Of a DNA stretch of 64,000 nucleotides, positions 37,138 through 50,600 are shown in pieces (position 1 is the stretch's first letter; every line of letters begins with the position of its first letter). The stretch comes from Enoplolaimus lenunculus (taxonomy: Eukaryota > Nematoda > Enoplea > Enoplida > Thoracostomopsidae): the NCBI GenBank assembly GCA_030248215.1, contig JASANG010001731.1, positions 97,469-161,468 on the forward strand, read 5' to 3'. Below the pieces are notes generated by a model. It worked only from the letters and a program-made list of their open reading frames with translations, did not search any database and was not told the DNA's origin. A program made the position numbers and the translations under genes.

Positions 37138-37854
37138 TATTTACAAAAAAACTATAGCGCATTTAATCCTAAACATTACTTTTTCTGGCAAATATTTTTC
37201 GCGTAAAACCTTTAATCTTTGACCATACATCGTTTTTAAACAAACTTACGCTAAATAAATACTCTCATATTCTTGGCTTAGTGCAGATAAATCGTTGAGT
37301 ATTTGTATTTTGACTTTTTGTAATAGCAGGAGGTAAGCAAAAAACGAAAGACATGTTTTTATCAGGGTAAAACGTTGAAGGCTTTGAGTACTGCTACTGG
37401 ACTATTTCACACTTAAATGTTAGACTAAATAAAACTTCAACAAGAGTTCAAATGAATTTGAATGAACTTACGGGCAATTTCAACTGCAGTTCAGGGGAAC
37501 AGCCAGAGTTTGAGAGTAACTTTAATTGGCATTTTATTCGAATACTTAAATAACAAAGTTTGATTGATATTTAGTTGCCATAAAATACAAAATCGGGTAA
37601 ATTATATCAAAATTCCAAATGAATTCATAGGCGCAAGGGGTTAGACACCAATACTTCGAATCTATGAACCAAAAAATGTTTGTCAAACAATCTGCAATTT
37701 TGCTATTTGAGATTGCAATTCAAAACCGTAGGCCGTGGCTTACAAGCAAGCCAATAAGCTAACATAACAAGAGTTTTTTCACGAAAAAATCAGTCGAAAG
37801 ATGGAAAGGTAGCAGAGAGCGTAAGTTACCGTTTATTTCGCGTTATAAGCTCGG

Positions 37855-37998
37855 GCCCGCAGCTAGGAGGGCCAGGAGGTTCAGCTAACCTGAACGAATT
37901 TTGGCCACCCTAGAACGTTTTCAGCCTTACTTGTATGTGATTAAAAATCATTGTTTGCCCGTCCTGAAAAATTTTTTAGCCCCCGCCTAGTAAATGGA
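37855..37998. mobile_element. GTAGCCAGC/AAAATTTT MITE, copy 4
   Basis: Starts GGGCCCGCAGCTAGGAGGGC and carries CCTTACTTGTATGTGATTAAAA and CGTCCTGAAAAATTTTTTAG. The matching end CCGGTTTCGGGCC overlaps the last codons region of IFT121. The element lies immediately downstream of that gene's stop. A possible AATAAA for the gene lies beyond it on the minus strand (37832-37837). Confidence 0.55.
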
Positions 37999-38014
37999 GC
38001 CGGTTTCGGGCCTG

Positions 38015-41000
38015 TCAAAGCACAACATGACAAAGCGGACAAAATTGTTTCGTTGCAATTTCACGTTCGTAAGCTTGATGTTTACACGTTGGGCATAACC
38101 AAAATTGATAGTCGATTAACGGACGCCCGGTGACAATACAGGTGGGAAATTTTGTATCACACGCTGCACACGATTGCGAATAATCGGATATAAGTGAGCC
38201 ACATCCGGTACATTCAACATTATTGATCCGGGCATCTTTAGGTGGAAATCTGAAACAAAAATTGGAACGCTGGAAAGATACAAATAAGCACCGGAACAGG
38301 CTCGTACTTTCTAAAAACTTAAACTTAAATTATAGCTTAACTAAACTTGACTATTAATTGAAGTAAAACTTAAATGGCTGAACGGACTAACTACTAGAAT
38401 TTTAAGTTTTGCTTAAACTAACATATTTTTACGTTTAACACGAGTTTAAGTAAACTTATTTTTAGTTGAAGTAACAAATCAAGCTCAGAAATTATGTGTA
38501 TCAAACAGTTCACTAACTTTAGCTTAAACTAAAAAGACGTAAGATTTTAAAATAGTTTAAGCATAAACCTACCTGTTAGTTTAGTTAATCTAGAAAGTGA
38601 ATTTAATACTGCAGGATTAGCTTAAGCTTAATTCAAGATAGTTTAAACTTTTAGAGAGCAGCCCCTGATACGTCTAGCGTGATGAATTAGCCGATAAACG
38701 GATTGCGCCCTATTGTAAAGTAAATATTCAAATTTAGCAGTGTGTTCAGGAAGCGTAATTTTGGTCCACTACGAAATGAATTTAAATATTTTAAATATTT
38801 TAAAAATATTTCAACTTTACTTTGTAAAAATTGACATCGCCAGCGTTTCAAACTGTTCTCGTTGTTCTTTAGTAATATCTTCGAGTGATTCGAGTTTGAT
38901 AAACGCACGACTGCAAACGCTAAACTGTCGACTCGCACAGCTGGTAAGTGCTAAATTAATTATAAATATGTTTATATTTTCTACGATATTGTCTGTTTAA
39001 ATCACGACTATGCGAAAGAATTTTCAAAATCGGACCATTTTTGTCAAATATGTAATATCTGGGTACGAGGGTAAACGGGAAACAGTGTCTAAAAGCAGCA
39101 AGATTTGAAAATGCGGACTCAAGCCTTCAAACCATTTTCATACTTGAATTTTAAAAATTCTTTAAATGTACCTAAAACGGATGTCCTAATAGGCATGTGA
39201 TACTGTAACATTTTCGCTCCTGAAAATTAAACAATTCAATTTTTAGGATCTCGTTTTGGACGCCAATAGTGTATTTGGAAAAAAACTGCTCTTGGAACAA
39301 AACCAGTGTTCTGATATAATATACGCATTTACAGGCAAAATACGTCCATTTGGAAGACACTAACCTATTAATGAATGAACTTCAATCGGATCTAACATAT
39401 TGTCGTATTCGGCCAAATGTAACGCAGTTTTCATTGCGCCATCCATATCACCTCAAAATAGGAACAAAATATCTGTAATATCGCCAAATTTGTATGGAGC
39501 TGTAAAAACGTTGGCTGAGTTGCACAGACATGATATAACTAACTGTGTTTTTAAGTAAAGTCGAAATGTTATTTTATTGTTTTGACGTGACAGTTGTCAG
39601 CATAGCTATTTGCGCTGCGACATATATAGGCAGCGTAGACAAAATTGAGCACTGCAATCATATTTTTGCCAACTGACAATTGACAAAGCTTTCGTAATAA
39701 AACCTACCATCGTATAACTGTTGTTGAGCCAACGTAAAGAAATGATACGCTTCAGCACCCTTCCAAGCGTTATCCAGTATTCGGCTGTCCATAACGTTAC
39801 CGACACTGTCTTCGCTTAACAATCCTGTCAAAGCTTCTGCAGTCTGAAAGTAGCGAATTAAATTTCATTATATACCGAGTGCCGTACTAAGAGCTTGAGT
39901 TTGGTGAAAGCCAACACTCCAAAAAACGGTTAAAATTTGAATCTGGGACAGCGGGACATTGGGACAGCGGGAAAATTATTAATAAATTTAAAAATTTTAA
40001 TTTTGTATTTGTATTCTTAATTTAGAAAATTTGTTAAATATTTACTGGTAAAAGAATATTGAAAAATGATGTTTTGTTTGTATCCTGTTTCAACAGACGA
40101 TTGTTTGGAAAAAATTACGACTAAAATATACGTTAAGATAACGTCTCTGACTACAAATAACGTCCCTGGTTTCAATAACGGCTCTGGTTAAGAACGCTTG
40201 CTTAATAAAAATAGAATTGGAAAGACCAATTCAAATGATGATTTACAATATATAAAGCTTGAAACTGCGATTTCAACTTATCAGACTACTTGTTTGCATC
40301 ACAATAATTAACCCGTTCTCACATAGAGTTGACTATGGGCTACTCAGCGCAGTGTATATATGGTAAATATATATCGCACAGTGTTTAAGAATTGCAATAC
40401 GTATACATAGTACTAAATCACCACAAGACGTGAGAGCCCCCTCGGGCACGAGCGTCAAGCTCCTATAGCTGCGTGGTGATGGTAAACGCCTCCCACTCCA
40501 GTCACTGGAGTTCGAATCCAAGCATAAAAGTAGGTCTCAGGGGAAATTGAAAATATTCATGTGATAAAGGGTTAATATAAATTACTCGAAAAACTATTAC
40601 ATTAGTTCCAGCTGGTTTGGAACGATCAGATGTTCCTGCGTTAGCTTGAGTTTGGTTTCGATGCCGATGATGTTGTTCGACGAGTAACGCAGCCAAAACA
40701 TAGATTTTCTTCAATTTTACCGGTTCTGAGCATTTTGATTTCAATTCATCGGCAAGCTTAAAAAGTTAATTTTTAAAATTTAGCTGGGAACAAAGGCTCC
40801 GGTTGACATGAGCAAGTAGGTTTGGTTCATTGGAAAGTGCATTTTCCTACGGTAGTGACGCAAGGTTTTGCTACACCATACATCAGCATTACATTGTCGT
40901 TTACGTTTAAGTCTTTACCGAAACCTGAAGTTAAATTTTAATTTAAGCCCAAACCAAGCCCTACGCTTAAGCATAAGCGTATGGCTGTACTCAAAGCTTA

Positions 41001-44000
41001 AGACCTGATCTAAACCCTAATTCAAATCTTAAGCTTAAGCTTTACTTTACCCTGTTGCCTAACTCTAAATACCTGTTGGCTAACGCCTGGGCCTATATTC
41101 TCAAATGCATATAGTACCTATCACCAGTTAGTACTAGGTTTTCAAACTAACGAGTTGTTGCATTTGTAGATATCAAAATTTGCACAGAAGTACAGTATAC
41201 CAAATGCAGTCAATTTGCTCAATTTCAAACATCACCATTCTCTGGTTTGAAAGTTACAAGACCTATCACCAACTGATAATAGGTGCTATACACATTTGAG
41301 AATACGGGCTCTGATTGCAACTTATAGCACGCGTAGTATAATTTTCGTACAGACGTTGTAAAACAAAAATTTCGCAAACGTACCTCAAATACACACTTTG
41401 CAGCGTCCAAAAACCGTCCTGCTTTCCGATAAAGTTGAACGGCGATCAGTTGCCGTTCAGCGTCTTCTGGCGACTCCAACTGCTCCATGTGTTTTGCGAG
41501 CAACTTGTCAACATCCTGGATGGCTTCGGTTGATTCTTTCGCCAACGCCATTGCCGTTTCCCATTGATTTAACTCGATGCAAGTGTCGAGTGCGTTTTTG
41601 ATTTGGTTACACTGAAACGATGGAAAAGTGGCTGGGTTGAGCAAACATGACCTTAAGTCGAAATTTTACTTAAGATTTCCACTTTTGCCTTAAAGACAGA
41701 TGCTTTCAATAAAGATTGCTTTGTGCTAAACTAATCGTTGTAACCAAAACTAGTGTGTTAAATTTGTAATTCTTCAAACACCCGTGTACCTAGTTAGAAA
41801 AACATTTATTTTATTAATTTCAATTTATTTTCTGAGTTAAGTTTAAAATTAACCTGGGTAACGTGCCAGCTCACCTTTTTATACGCTTCGACAGTAAGAT
41901 CGCACAATCCAGACGTTGCAAATATGCCTGCAATTTTCTGAAAAAATGCAAAAATTTCAAGCATTTGAAAAATGAATAATAAAACCAAACAATGAAACAC
42001 TTCACTCTTGTGCCGTATTATCAGTTATGCATAGTACCTATTTCCACCAGTTTAGCACGACTCGTAATCTTAGGTTCTGCTTTTAAGCAGGATTTGAGAT
42101 CCGAAATTGTCGCTGTTAACCTGCGTGAAAAACTGTTACTAACTGGCGATAGGTATTACGCACACTTCAAGATAAGGCTCCTTAATAAACCTGCGTGGAT
42201 AATAGTGTAAGTAGCTAAGAGTTTATATTTTAAGCTAAACTTCATACAATCAAAAAAATACGGCCCTTCGCAGAACCGGAAGCCAAGCTCAAACTTACCG
42301 GCAATAAAGGATGATTATCAGGTAACTGTCGCATTAAATTTTCCAACTGCTCATAATCTTCAAGCATAAACCAGCAATTGACAAGGCCTTCGTAATGTTT
42401 CGCCGGCCCGTAATGCTGGACTGCTTGCGTCCTGGAAAAGTTACCATCGAAAACTAGCTTGTATCGGGTAAATCCCACTTAACAAGCGGCATACTTATTA
42501 TCTGTTTACACAACACAAGATTGTCGTAAAATATTTTATTGCCAGACTTGCAAGAGGCACATACCAGAATCACTCACAAACAAATTAAAATTGAAAAGTT
42601 ACGCAAAGTTTAAAATCGATCCAATCCTGGCCACTAAGACGTTTTATTTGAAGCCACTAAGAGTTTTTACGTGAAGGCTAAAGACGATAAACAAAAAAAC
42701 AAATGAAATTTTTAGAACCATTTTAACGCCATCGAAAATTTCTATTCTAAAAGTATTGCAGCTTTGCGTTTCATCTGGAGTGCCCGTCTTATAATTGCGG
42801 CCCCGAATCAAACCATTTTTGTCTTGCAGCGTAGTATTCGCCAATTGCAATGCACGCTTCTACGCGTTTTTCGTCACTTCCAGGTTCAGCACCGGATTTC
42901 AACAGTTGAAGTACACGAAACCAATCGCCCAGTTTTGATCGCAGACTGATTGCTAAATCTCTGAAATAAAAAATTAATTTTTAGAAAAATTCCTGTAAAA
43001 TCATACAGCAAGTTTGAAACAGAAAATAAGTTTTATAAATCAATTTACTCTGCTGACAAAGTTGACTAAGCTAACTCTTCTAAACGCAGGACTGCAAATA
43101 TGACTTATTAACATATGCTATATTGTTCTCTGTAGAATCGAATTGCACTTACCGTGTAATGCATCTTCCAGAATACCTTACGTGCATTCTGGTGCAATTT
43201 CACATGCCTTTTGCAATCATGTGAGACGTTCTTGTCCGTTATGTACACACGGAATATCGTGTAGTGCACTGTATATATGCTAACCGGCAACATACGGTCG
43301 ACAGATATATTCGATGAAATAAGTACTTAGATAGGTTGGCTACGTGGCACACAGGTAGAGCGTTTGCCTAACAATCCGTAGATCGCTAGTTCGAAACCAC
43401 CCGTAAGCTGTTTCTCCAGCTGCTTAGCTAAAAGGTCTGAAATCCCGGCTTCTACCTAGACTGATACCTGACATATACACATTAAAAATTCGGTTAGCAC
43501 ATCACTGCTTAATATCCCTGTCGTATACACTACAAAAAATGGTGAGCCAAATTGACTCTCCCTGAAATAGGCTTTTCCTGAGTACACAAACTGAGTCAAA
43601 ATACGACTCCGCCAGAGTCAAGTTGATTCGAATTTGACTCTGGCGAAGTCGAATTTTGACTCAGCATGTGTAGTCAAGAAAAGCCAATTTCGCGGAGAGT
43701 CAATTTGACTCACCATTTCTTGCAGTGTAGATATTAGAAAAAACTGATTTGTAGACTTTTCAAACAAACCGGTAAAGTGTTTACCTTCGGTCAACTTCTA
43801 AATACATTGCTTCGGCTTCATCAAAACGTTTAAAATATGCTGCGACCTCAGCTTTACGTAGCGTTTCATTCTTAAATTTAAAGTTAGTCCACAGGCGATT
43901 ATACTATAATTCCGATTTTCTGCATCAGATTTATTAAATAGCTTTAATGTGGTGTAAACATTTTAGTATATGGTAAAACAAGCTCCTGAACACAAAATGT

Positions 44001-44698
44001 TCACAGAACGAAGACCAAACAGTAGAATACCATTGATATTGCTACTGGGTTTTTAACAGGCTTGAAATTAGCCATATGCTTATAAAAACAGACATATAAA
44101 ATACTTATAGTTAAAATATATCCGCCACATTTCTACTGATGACAAATATCAATTGACCACTGACGTCAAAGCTCAAAAAAGTAAAAACAAACTTTACTAA
44201 AAGAGAAAAAGATAGTAAAACTTATTTTGAAAATAAATAAAATTGAAAAATACCTGAATATTGTTGACTTTTTTGACAAATTGAATCCCGGCATAATCTT
44301 TGAGGTGAACAAACGCGTGCTCAGCTAACTCGATATCGAGACGATTTAGGGCAACTTCAGCTAACAAGCTCCTAAAATTAAGTACTCATCTGATAAACAA
44401 ATTCTTGATTGGGGAACCTCGGCCTTCCGTCTGCCCAGTCCTCGCTTCCCGTCGCAAATCCGGCTTCTAAACGAGCAGATCTAAGCAAGACTAAGATATT
44501 TGCTTTACCAAATTAACCTGCAATTTCTGGTTGTATACTTATTTTAAGCAAAATTCCATGAGTAAATAAAGTCAAATCTCATCAAATAATAATTTTCTAA
44601 AAGGATTACCAAAGTTTTGGATGTGGATTTTCGTCAATATACGTGACCGCTTCTTGGAGGCTCATTTTTTCAAGCAGTACTTTTGCACCTTTTAACGA
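38015..44698 (-). CDS. WDR35: WDR35 exons 20-31, helical repeats and zinc-binding end
   Basis: Exons: 44610-44698, 44254-44371, 43786-43871 (edge uncertain by one base), 42814-42960, 42299-42431, 41875-41937, 41384-41611, 40601-40756, 39708-39843, 39365-39451, 38821-38950 and 38015-38249. Landmarks are DENPHPKLW (exon 20), [12 protein letters not shown] (21), [12 protein letters not shown] (23), [14 protein letters not shown] (24), [17 protein letters not shown] (26), [14 protein letters not shown] (27), [13 protein letters not shown] (28), FIKLESLE (30) and [11 protein letters not shown] (31). The final exon is intact to the stop. Confidence 0.95.
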
Positions 44699-47600
44699 CT
44701 GAAATAACAAACAGCTCCTAAAAGTGTTCAAGGAGACGGGGTACGGTATATGAACACTTGACAACAAATGATGATATTTTATCGTATGTATTTGAACCAT
44801 CGATTTGAAGTTTGAACAAAATGAAAAATACTGAGAACGAATTTGATTTGCTACTGAATCAACTCTTTATGAAAGGCAAAATTAACACTACATGGGTAAA
44901 ATTTATATAATAGACCAATGGCTGTTTAATTATAACAATTATCAGAACCATTCAATTGAACGTTGAACAAAATAAAAAATACTGAGATGAATTTGATTTG
45001 CTACTGAAGCAACTCTTTATGAAAGGCAAAATTAACACTACATGGGTAAAATTTATATAATAGACCAATAGCTGTTTAATTATAATAGTTATTAGAAACT
45101 TCTGTGTAAATATAAGTTTTGGATTCGAGGCAGAAACTACCAGAAATTGAGTTTGCCGCCGCAAAATGTCGTAACGTAAAAGTAACAAGGACTCGTACTG
45201 AAAAAATACGGTTAGCATATATTTAAAAATAACACTGCCATGTTTCTGTGTATAATGCATGAACAATACATGCAAATGAACTTCATTTCACACATAGGGA
45301 TCAAAAATAGGATTTGCAAATTCCGTGGGGACCACTGCATTAATATCGTTGCGCATTTTCTCTGCAGCTAGAATTAAACCTTCAATTTTTCACAGGTCTA
45401 AGTAGAAAATATTTTAAATTTTAGGTAGCTACATAAATTCTAAAACAAATGCTAGCTCACCGGCTATTAAAGGCTCAAAGAATATCAAGAATTCTGAAAT
45501 AGGTGTTCTGACAACAAAGTGGTTTTAAGAGAGACGACCTTCAAGCCGTCTAAAAAACCTAAAATTAAGGACTTAGGTCAGCTTTTGGAAAACACCAAAC
45601 TATTTTTTAAATTAACACTAAAACAAAATAACTCCAGGACGAGGATAAATATGAAGTTTTTATCAAACTTTGGTAAAATTTGAAAAACTTGCAGCTGCAA
45701 AAACAACTTGCAGCTGCAAAAACAACTTGCAGCACTTTTAAAATACTAAAATTGAAACCTTAATTTCAATATCGTGAACTCCTGCATCGAGTGGTTGTTT
45801 AGGATTCGCAACCAAGTCGTCAAGCATTGCAACGCGAACAGTTAAGTCTTTAAATTGACAAATATAACCGCTTGTCACAATTGGATCCTGTAATATTTGT
45901 AAATATTTAAATATGTTGTTTCCAAAACACGTATTTGGGCCCATGTTACTTTAAGGGGCTTCCAGGTTTCTGGTGGGTCCATAAAACAGTTAGTTTAGAT
46001 TCTAGATTGAATTTTTTGCTTAGGCTTAGGCTTAGGCTTAGGCTTGGGCTTGGGCTAGGAACACATTTTTGCAACGCTTAGGCTTAGGCTTAGGCTGAGG
46101 AATACGCTGAATCTACTGTTATGCCTCTTAAAGTGACATTGGCCCGTATTTGTTCAAGTTGACAACTAAGCTGTTCTAGACGTCAATTGTAGTTGTTAAA
46201 GGTGTCAAACCACTTCAAGAACTAGTGAAACAACGCCTGTTGTTGAAATATATATTAAGGATTATAAAGTTATACTGTGTTTGATAAATTTACTAACTTC
46301 AGCTTCAGTGCCGCGAATAACGTAAAGTTTCGTTTTTTCCATCACTGCGAGCATCTGTTCGTTATCCTGTAAAGAAAAACAAAAGTGAAATTATAACAAA
46401 AGCACAGAGAACTTTGACATGAAAACTTGAATAACACCTGCTGCGCCAAGTTTAGTTTATTTGAATTTTAAGCTATTTCGGCGTCCGTTGCTACATTGTA
46501 TCCAGTTGAATACTCTTGTTAAAGAGTGATCACCCACTCTTGGTAAATCTGACAACTTTTTGTAGTAAAACTAACCGTGTCCCATTTAACATCCCAAACA
46601 TCTTTGCGTTGATATTCAGAAATTGTTGACTTGGTGCCAAAATCGAAAAACGTTAGCAATCCTTCAGAATTGACCAACGATAGGCGTCTGAAATATTGTC
46701 GGAACGCTTACAGTTCGCTATATCAGTTTGAAATAGCAAGCTGATATTTAGTGTTTACAGACCAATGCTGCGGTTTCTGTACAAACCGGGTGCGGTTTCC
46801 GTTCAAACCGAGGGTTTACTTCACTGTTTCCGGAATCAAAAAATAATTTTTTAATTTTCTGTAATAAATTTTGACAATCTGTTAGTTTTTTTAACATATT
46901 ACAAAAACTTACGTATCACTGCAATTTAATGCAATTTTCATCGGAGACCGACAAACTTGATACTTATTGCGAAGTTCAACTTGAGGCAACGAATATTGCT
47001 GAATTGTTCCTGATTCACGACCCTGAAATTATTCAAAGCCGAAACTCTGAAGTATTAATGGACATACGAATGCACACAGAAATGTTGATGGGCATTGGAA
47101 TGCACACAGAAATGTTTCTGAATTTATTTAGAAAAGTACTATTAGCGTTAAAACTTAAAAGCATTTTATATTTGGTGCAATCATTTTGGTGATGACCAAA
47201 AATGTTTATTCTATTGGTGTCATAACGATTTTCAAAATTCTTCATGACAATTATTCTGTAATAGCAGAAATGCCTTTCAAATTCTATGGTATATGTGCTA
47301 CACACATTTGAGAATCTTAAAAGAGTTTTGGCTAAAGCAAACACATAAAAGAGTAAAACTACTTACTATACAAAGGACAGTATCAGATGCACAGGTACTG
47401 CAAATTGGATCCATTGTTTTCTGAAAGTAATAAAAAATATATTACCCTTTAAATATAATTAATAGTTTAGACTTTAACTCTTTTTATTTAAGGATAAATC
47501 CAATTAAGCCAAGGTTTTTGTGGATTCCAAGCTTGCTGCCTTAGAAATCGTTTCAAGTATACAAAACGCTTTTCGTGTTTCGAAAAAATTGAAGCTAAAA

Positions 47601-50600
47601 TAGCCGTTTTACTTAATGCATTTTTTAAACTGACGCTTTATTGTGGAGTGTTTCTACTTTACTGAAAAGTATTTTGAAAAATGTCGTTTGAAACGAGAAA
47701 AGCGTGTCAAATAATGTCTTATTTTTAAACGGTCTTGTAGTTAACGAGTATCTATAAACATATCCGTAAAAAACGGATATATGGATGCAAAGGTAGCACT
47801 ATGCTTCACAATGCTAATTTGCTTAACTCTGTAGTAGACGATTACGCAAGAATAACATGCCAAAATTATCTACAAAGTGCAAACGATACTACTGTACTAT
47901 ATAAGACCACGTGTGGCTACAGATAACTGCAACGTACAAAAACAACAGACGGGTGGGCCGACAGCCAGAGGGGAGGCAGGGGGGCTGAGCCCCCTTTAAA
48001 AAATTTGTTCTTTCTAAAACATTTTCAACCATGCTAGTAAGTCACTGAAAACCGTTGTATGTCCCTCCTAAAAATTTTTTAATCCCCACGTAACAAGGTG
48101 AGCTGGCTACAAACCTGCAGATGGATGCCGGATATCCGACTATGGAAAAATACCAGATAAATATCCGAAGATAAATATATCTGAATATGAAAAATATTCC
48201 ATACAGTGATCACTAATTAAAACTTATTTTGGGTATTTTTATGTCGAATTTTTCTATACCGAAAAATATAGCAAAACTTGCCAGTATACCTGCGAGTATC
48301 TTTTTAAAAAATTTTAGACTTACAAAAATAATCCTACAGAGACAAGCATCTACTGTTTAGTTTTTCAAAAATTGTTCACTAAATTAAAATTGCGTTATAT
48401 CGCGAACCAACGTCAAACAATTTTGGGTATTTTCAGAACATTTTTATGGCTGTTTTAACAAATCGCAGTATAACAAACCAATGTTCGCGCACACAACACG
48501 TACCTCTTTGTCCGCTATTTCCTAAAATCTAAATAATGCTATAAGATACCGGCTTACATTTTCAAGCAGCTTATTGGTGGTTGCAAGAGCGAATCTAAGT
48601 TTGGATCCAGAATTCGGAACATCCCCCCCGGAGCCAACTAAAATTTGTCTCTTGAATATGTTAAAATTGCGCGCGGCTTCTGGCTGTCCTTGCTCGTTAA
48701 TTTTCCATCTATAAGGTTTTGAATAACCCGATGACATATGGCTGCTACAGGTATGCCTAACGTTATGCTCGGGTTCCGAAACAGCCTGGGTTGATTTCAC
48801 CATTTATTTCAAATTACTATCTCATACTTGGTCTGCCCAACCGATCCGCCATGCGAGCCAGCTTTAATTTTGTATTGAGATTGAATAATCAGCTAACATT
48901 GTTTGCAGGTCGACGGGTGCATTGGGTACTCCACCGGGGGCCCTGCGGAAAGCGGTGTTCGTTTTAACCTCAAATCCCGTCGCAGAGAAATGCTGGATCC
49001 GGCAGTCGATGGATGGTCGCACATATTTAAACATGCAGGCAAGTACACTGCATGCGTATAAACACTGACAGATCCAAGGGTTTTGATACCAGGTCTAGGC
49101 TCCCTGATAGGAATCACAATAAAAACTTTCCGTAAACCGTTTGTACTAAAATTGCGGTTGGCCTCTCGCTCGCTTGCTCGAGAGGTTTTTTGGCCCAATA
49201 TATCGTGCGCGTCAAAAACTTTCCGTAACGTGTTTTTTACTAAAATTGCTGTTGGCTGTTCGCTCGCTTGCTCGAGAGGTTTTTTGGCACCATTTATCGT
49301 GCGCGTTCGAATCACAAATTTCTGGATCCGCCACTGCAAACACGACTAAACAGTCACGATAGCCCGTTGATTCTACATAGAACCACACAAGGCTAATATG
49401 CATATGTCACCAAATGAATAACAGGAACATACACAATGCATGCAAAAGTGCTAAAACTACGTCATGCACTCAAGGATCCACGGGTGGATTGCGATATACC
49501 CAAAACCAAAACTTCTGAAGAGACGAGAAAAAAGTGCACTTTTACAGGCTTTAGAATAACGGTCAAATATTTTTAATATTATACCTTTATGATATGAAAT
49601 ATTTAGCTAATTTCTAAATGACAAGAGTCATGATTTAAAAGTAGAGTTAAATTAGTGCTATAGCCATTTGAGAATATGCACTATTGAAATAATTTTATTC
49701 ATACAAAATAATGCCGACTTACCGCAAACGCTTTTCGCAGATCTGAACTATTGGCGGACGTATCCGTTTCGTCGACATGATAAACTCTGAAATTTAAGAA
49801 ACAAAATGTTATCATTTGTTTTTCATTTCATTTAACACAACCACTGTGTAGTTTCTATTCTAGGATCATAATTCTCATAACCGTATCGCATTGGCTGAAA
49901 CATGGTTTTACCAGAAGCCATGTTCTCAACTGCATTTAGAACGACGATAATCTATTGTCAATAAGTAACAAGTTTTCAAGCAAGGGAATTGCTCCAGCTG
50001 CAAATTTTATGCAAAAGTTTTTTTTGCAAACGAGTGAACTGAACGAGAATGGTTTTTACGTCCACAATCCAGCAAATTATTTAAAAAACCTCTAAAAGAA
50101 TGTTTTTGTTCACCGGAACAGTATTATAAGCTTAGTCCTAAGCCTAAGCCTAAGCCTAAGCGTAAGAATGAATTTTTTCCTAAGCCTAAGTCTAAGCCTG
50201 AGCCTAAGCCAAGCAAAAAAACTAGTCTAAAACTTAAGCTTACTCTATGGCAGTCGCACAGAAAAACGTTTCACCCCTAATGTTTACATGGGCCGACATT
50301 CTGCTCTGATTACGTCCAACATTCTCAAATGTGTCTGGCATCATCTACCAGTTTTAAACAACAAAGCGAATACTTTTCTTTTGCGTGCACTTTACGTGCA
50401 GCTGCAATCGCAAGCGTATCAGCGCGACGTCGAGGCAGTGAAAATTGCCACAAATAAAACGCTTCTGTACTGGCTGCGATTACATGCGTCGAATTCATCG
50501 CCAAAAATATCGGCTCCAATGGAATTGTTTTCGAATCCACTGGCGTTCCAATAGAATTGCACAGTTGGAGATGGTACTGAAAACAATTAATCGTTGTGTT

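Noticed and set aside
40440-40525. Functional tRNA gene
   Set aside because: Boxes A and B are present, but acceptor and T stems do not pair. It is part of a transposon-like element.
45100-45275. Extra WDR35 exon between exons 19 and 20
   Set aside because: A frame follows a good acceptor, but exons 19 and 20 already join in phase with no missing protein.
46018-46100. Interstitial telomere
   Set aside because: The TTAGGC tract is the internal core of a dispersed MITE with its own ends, not a chromosome end or fusion.
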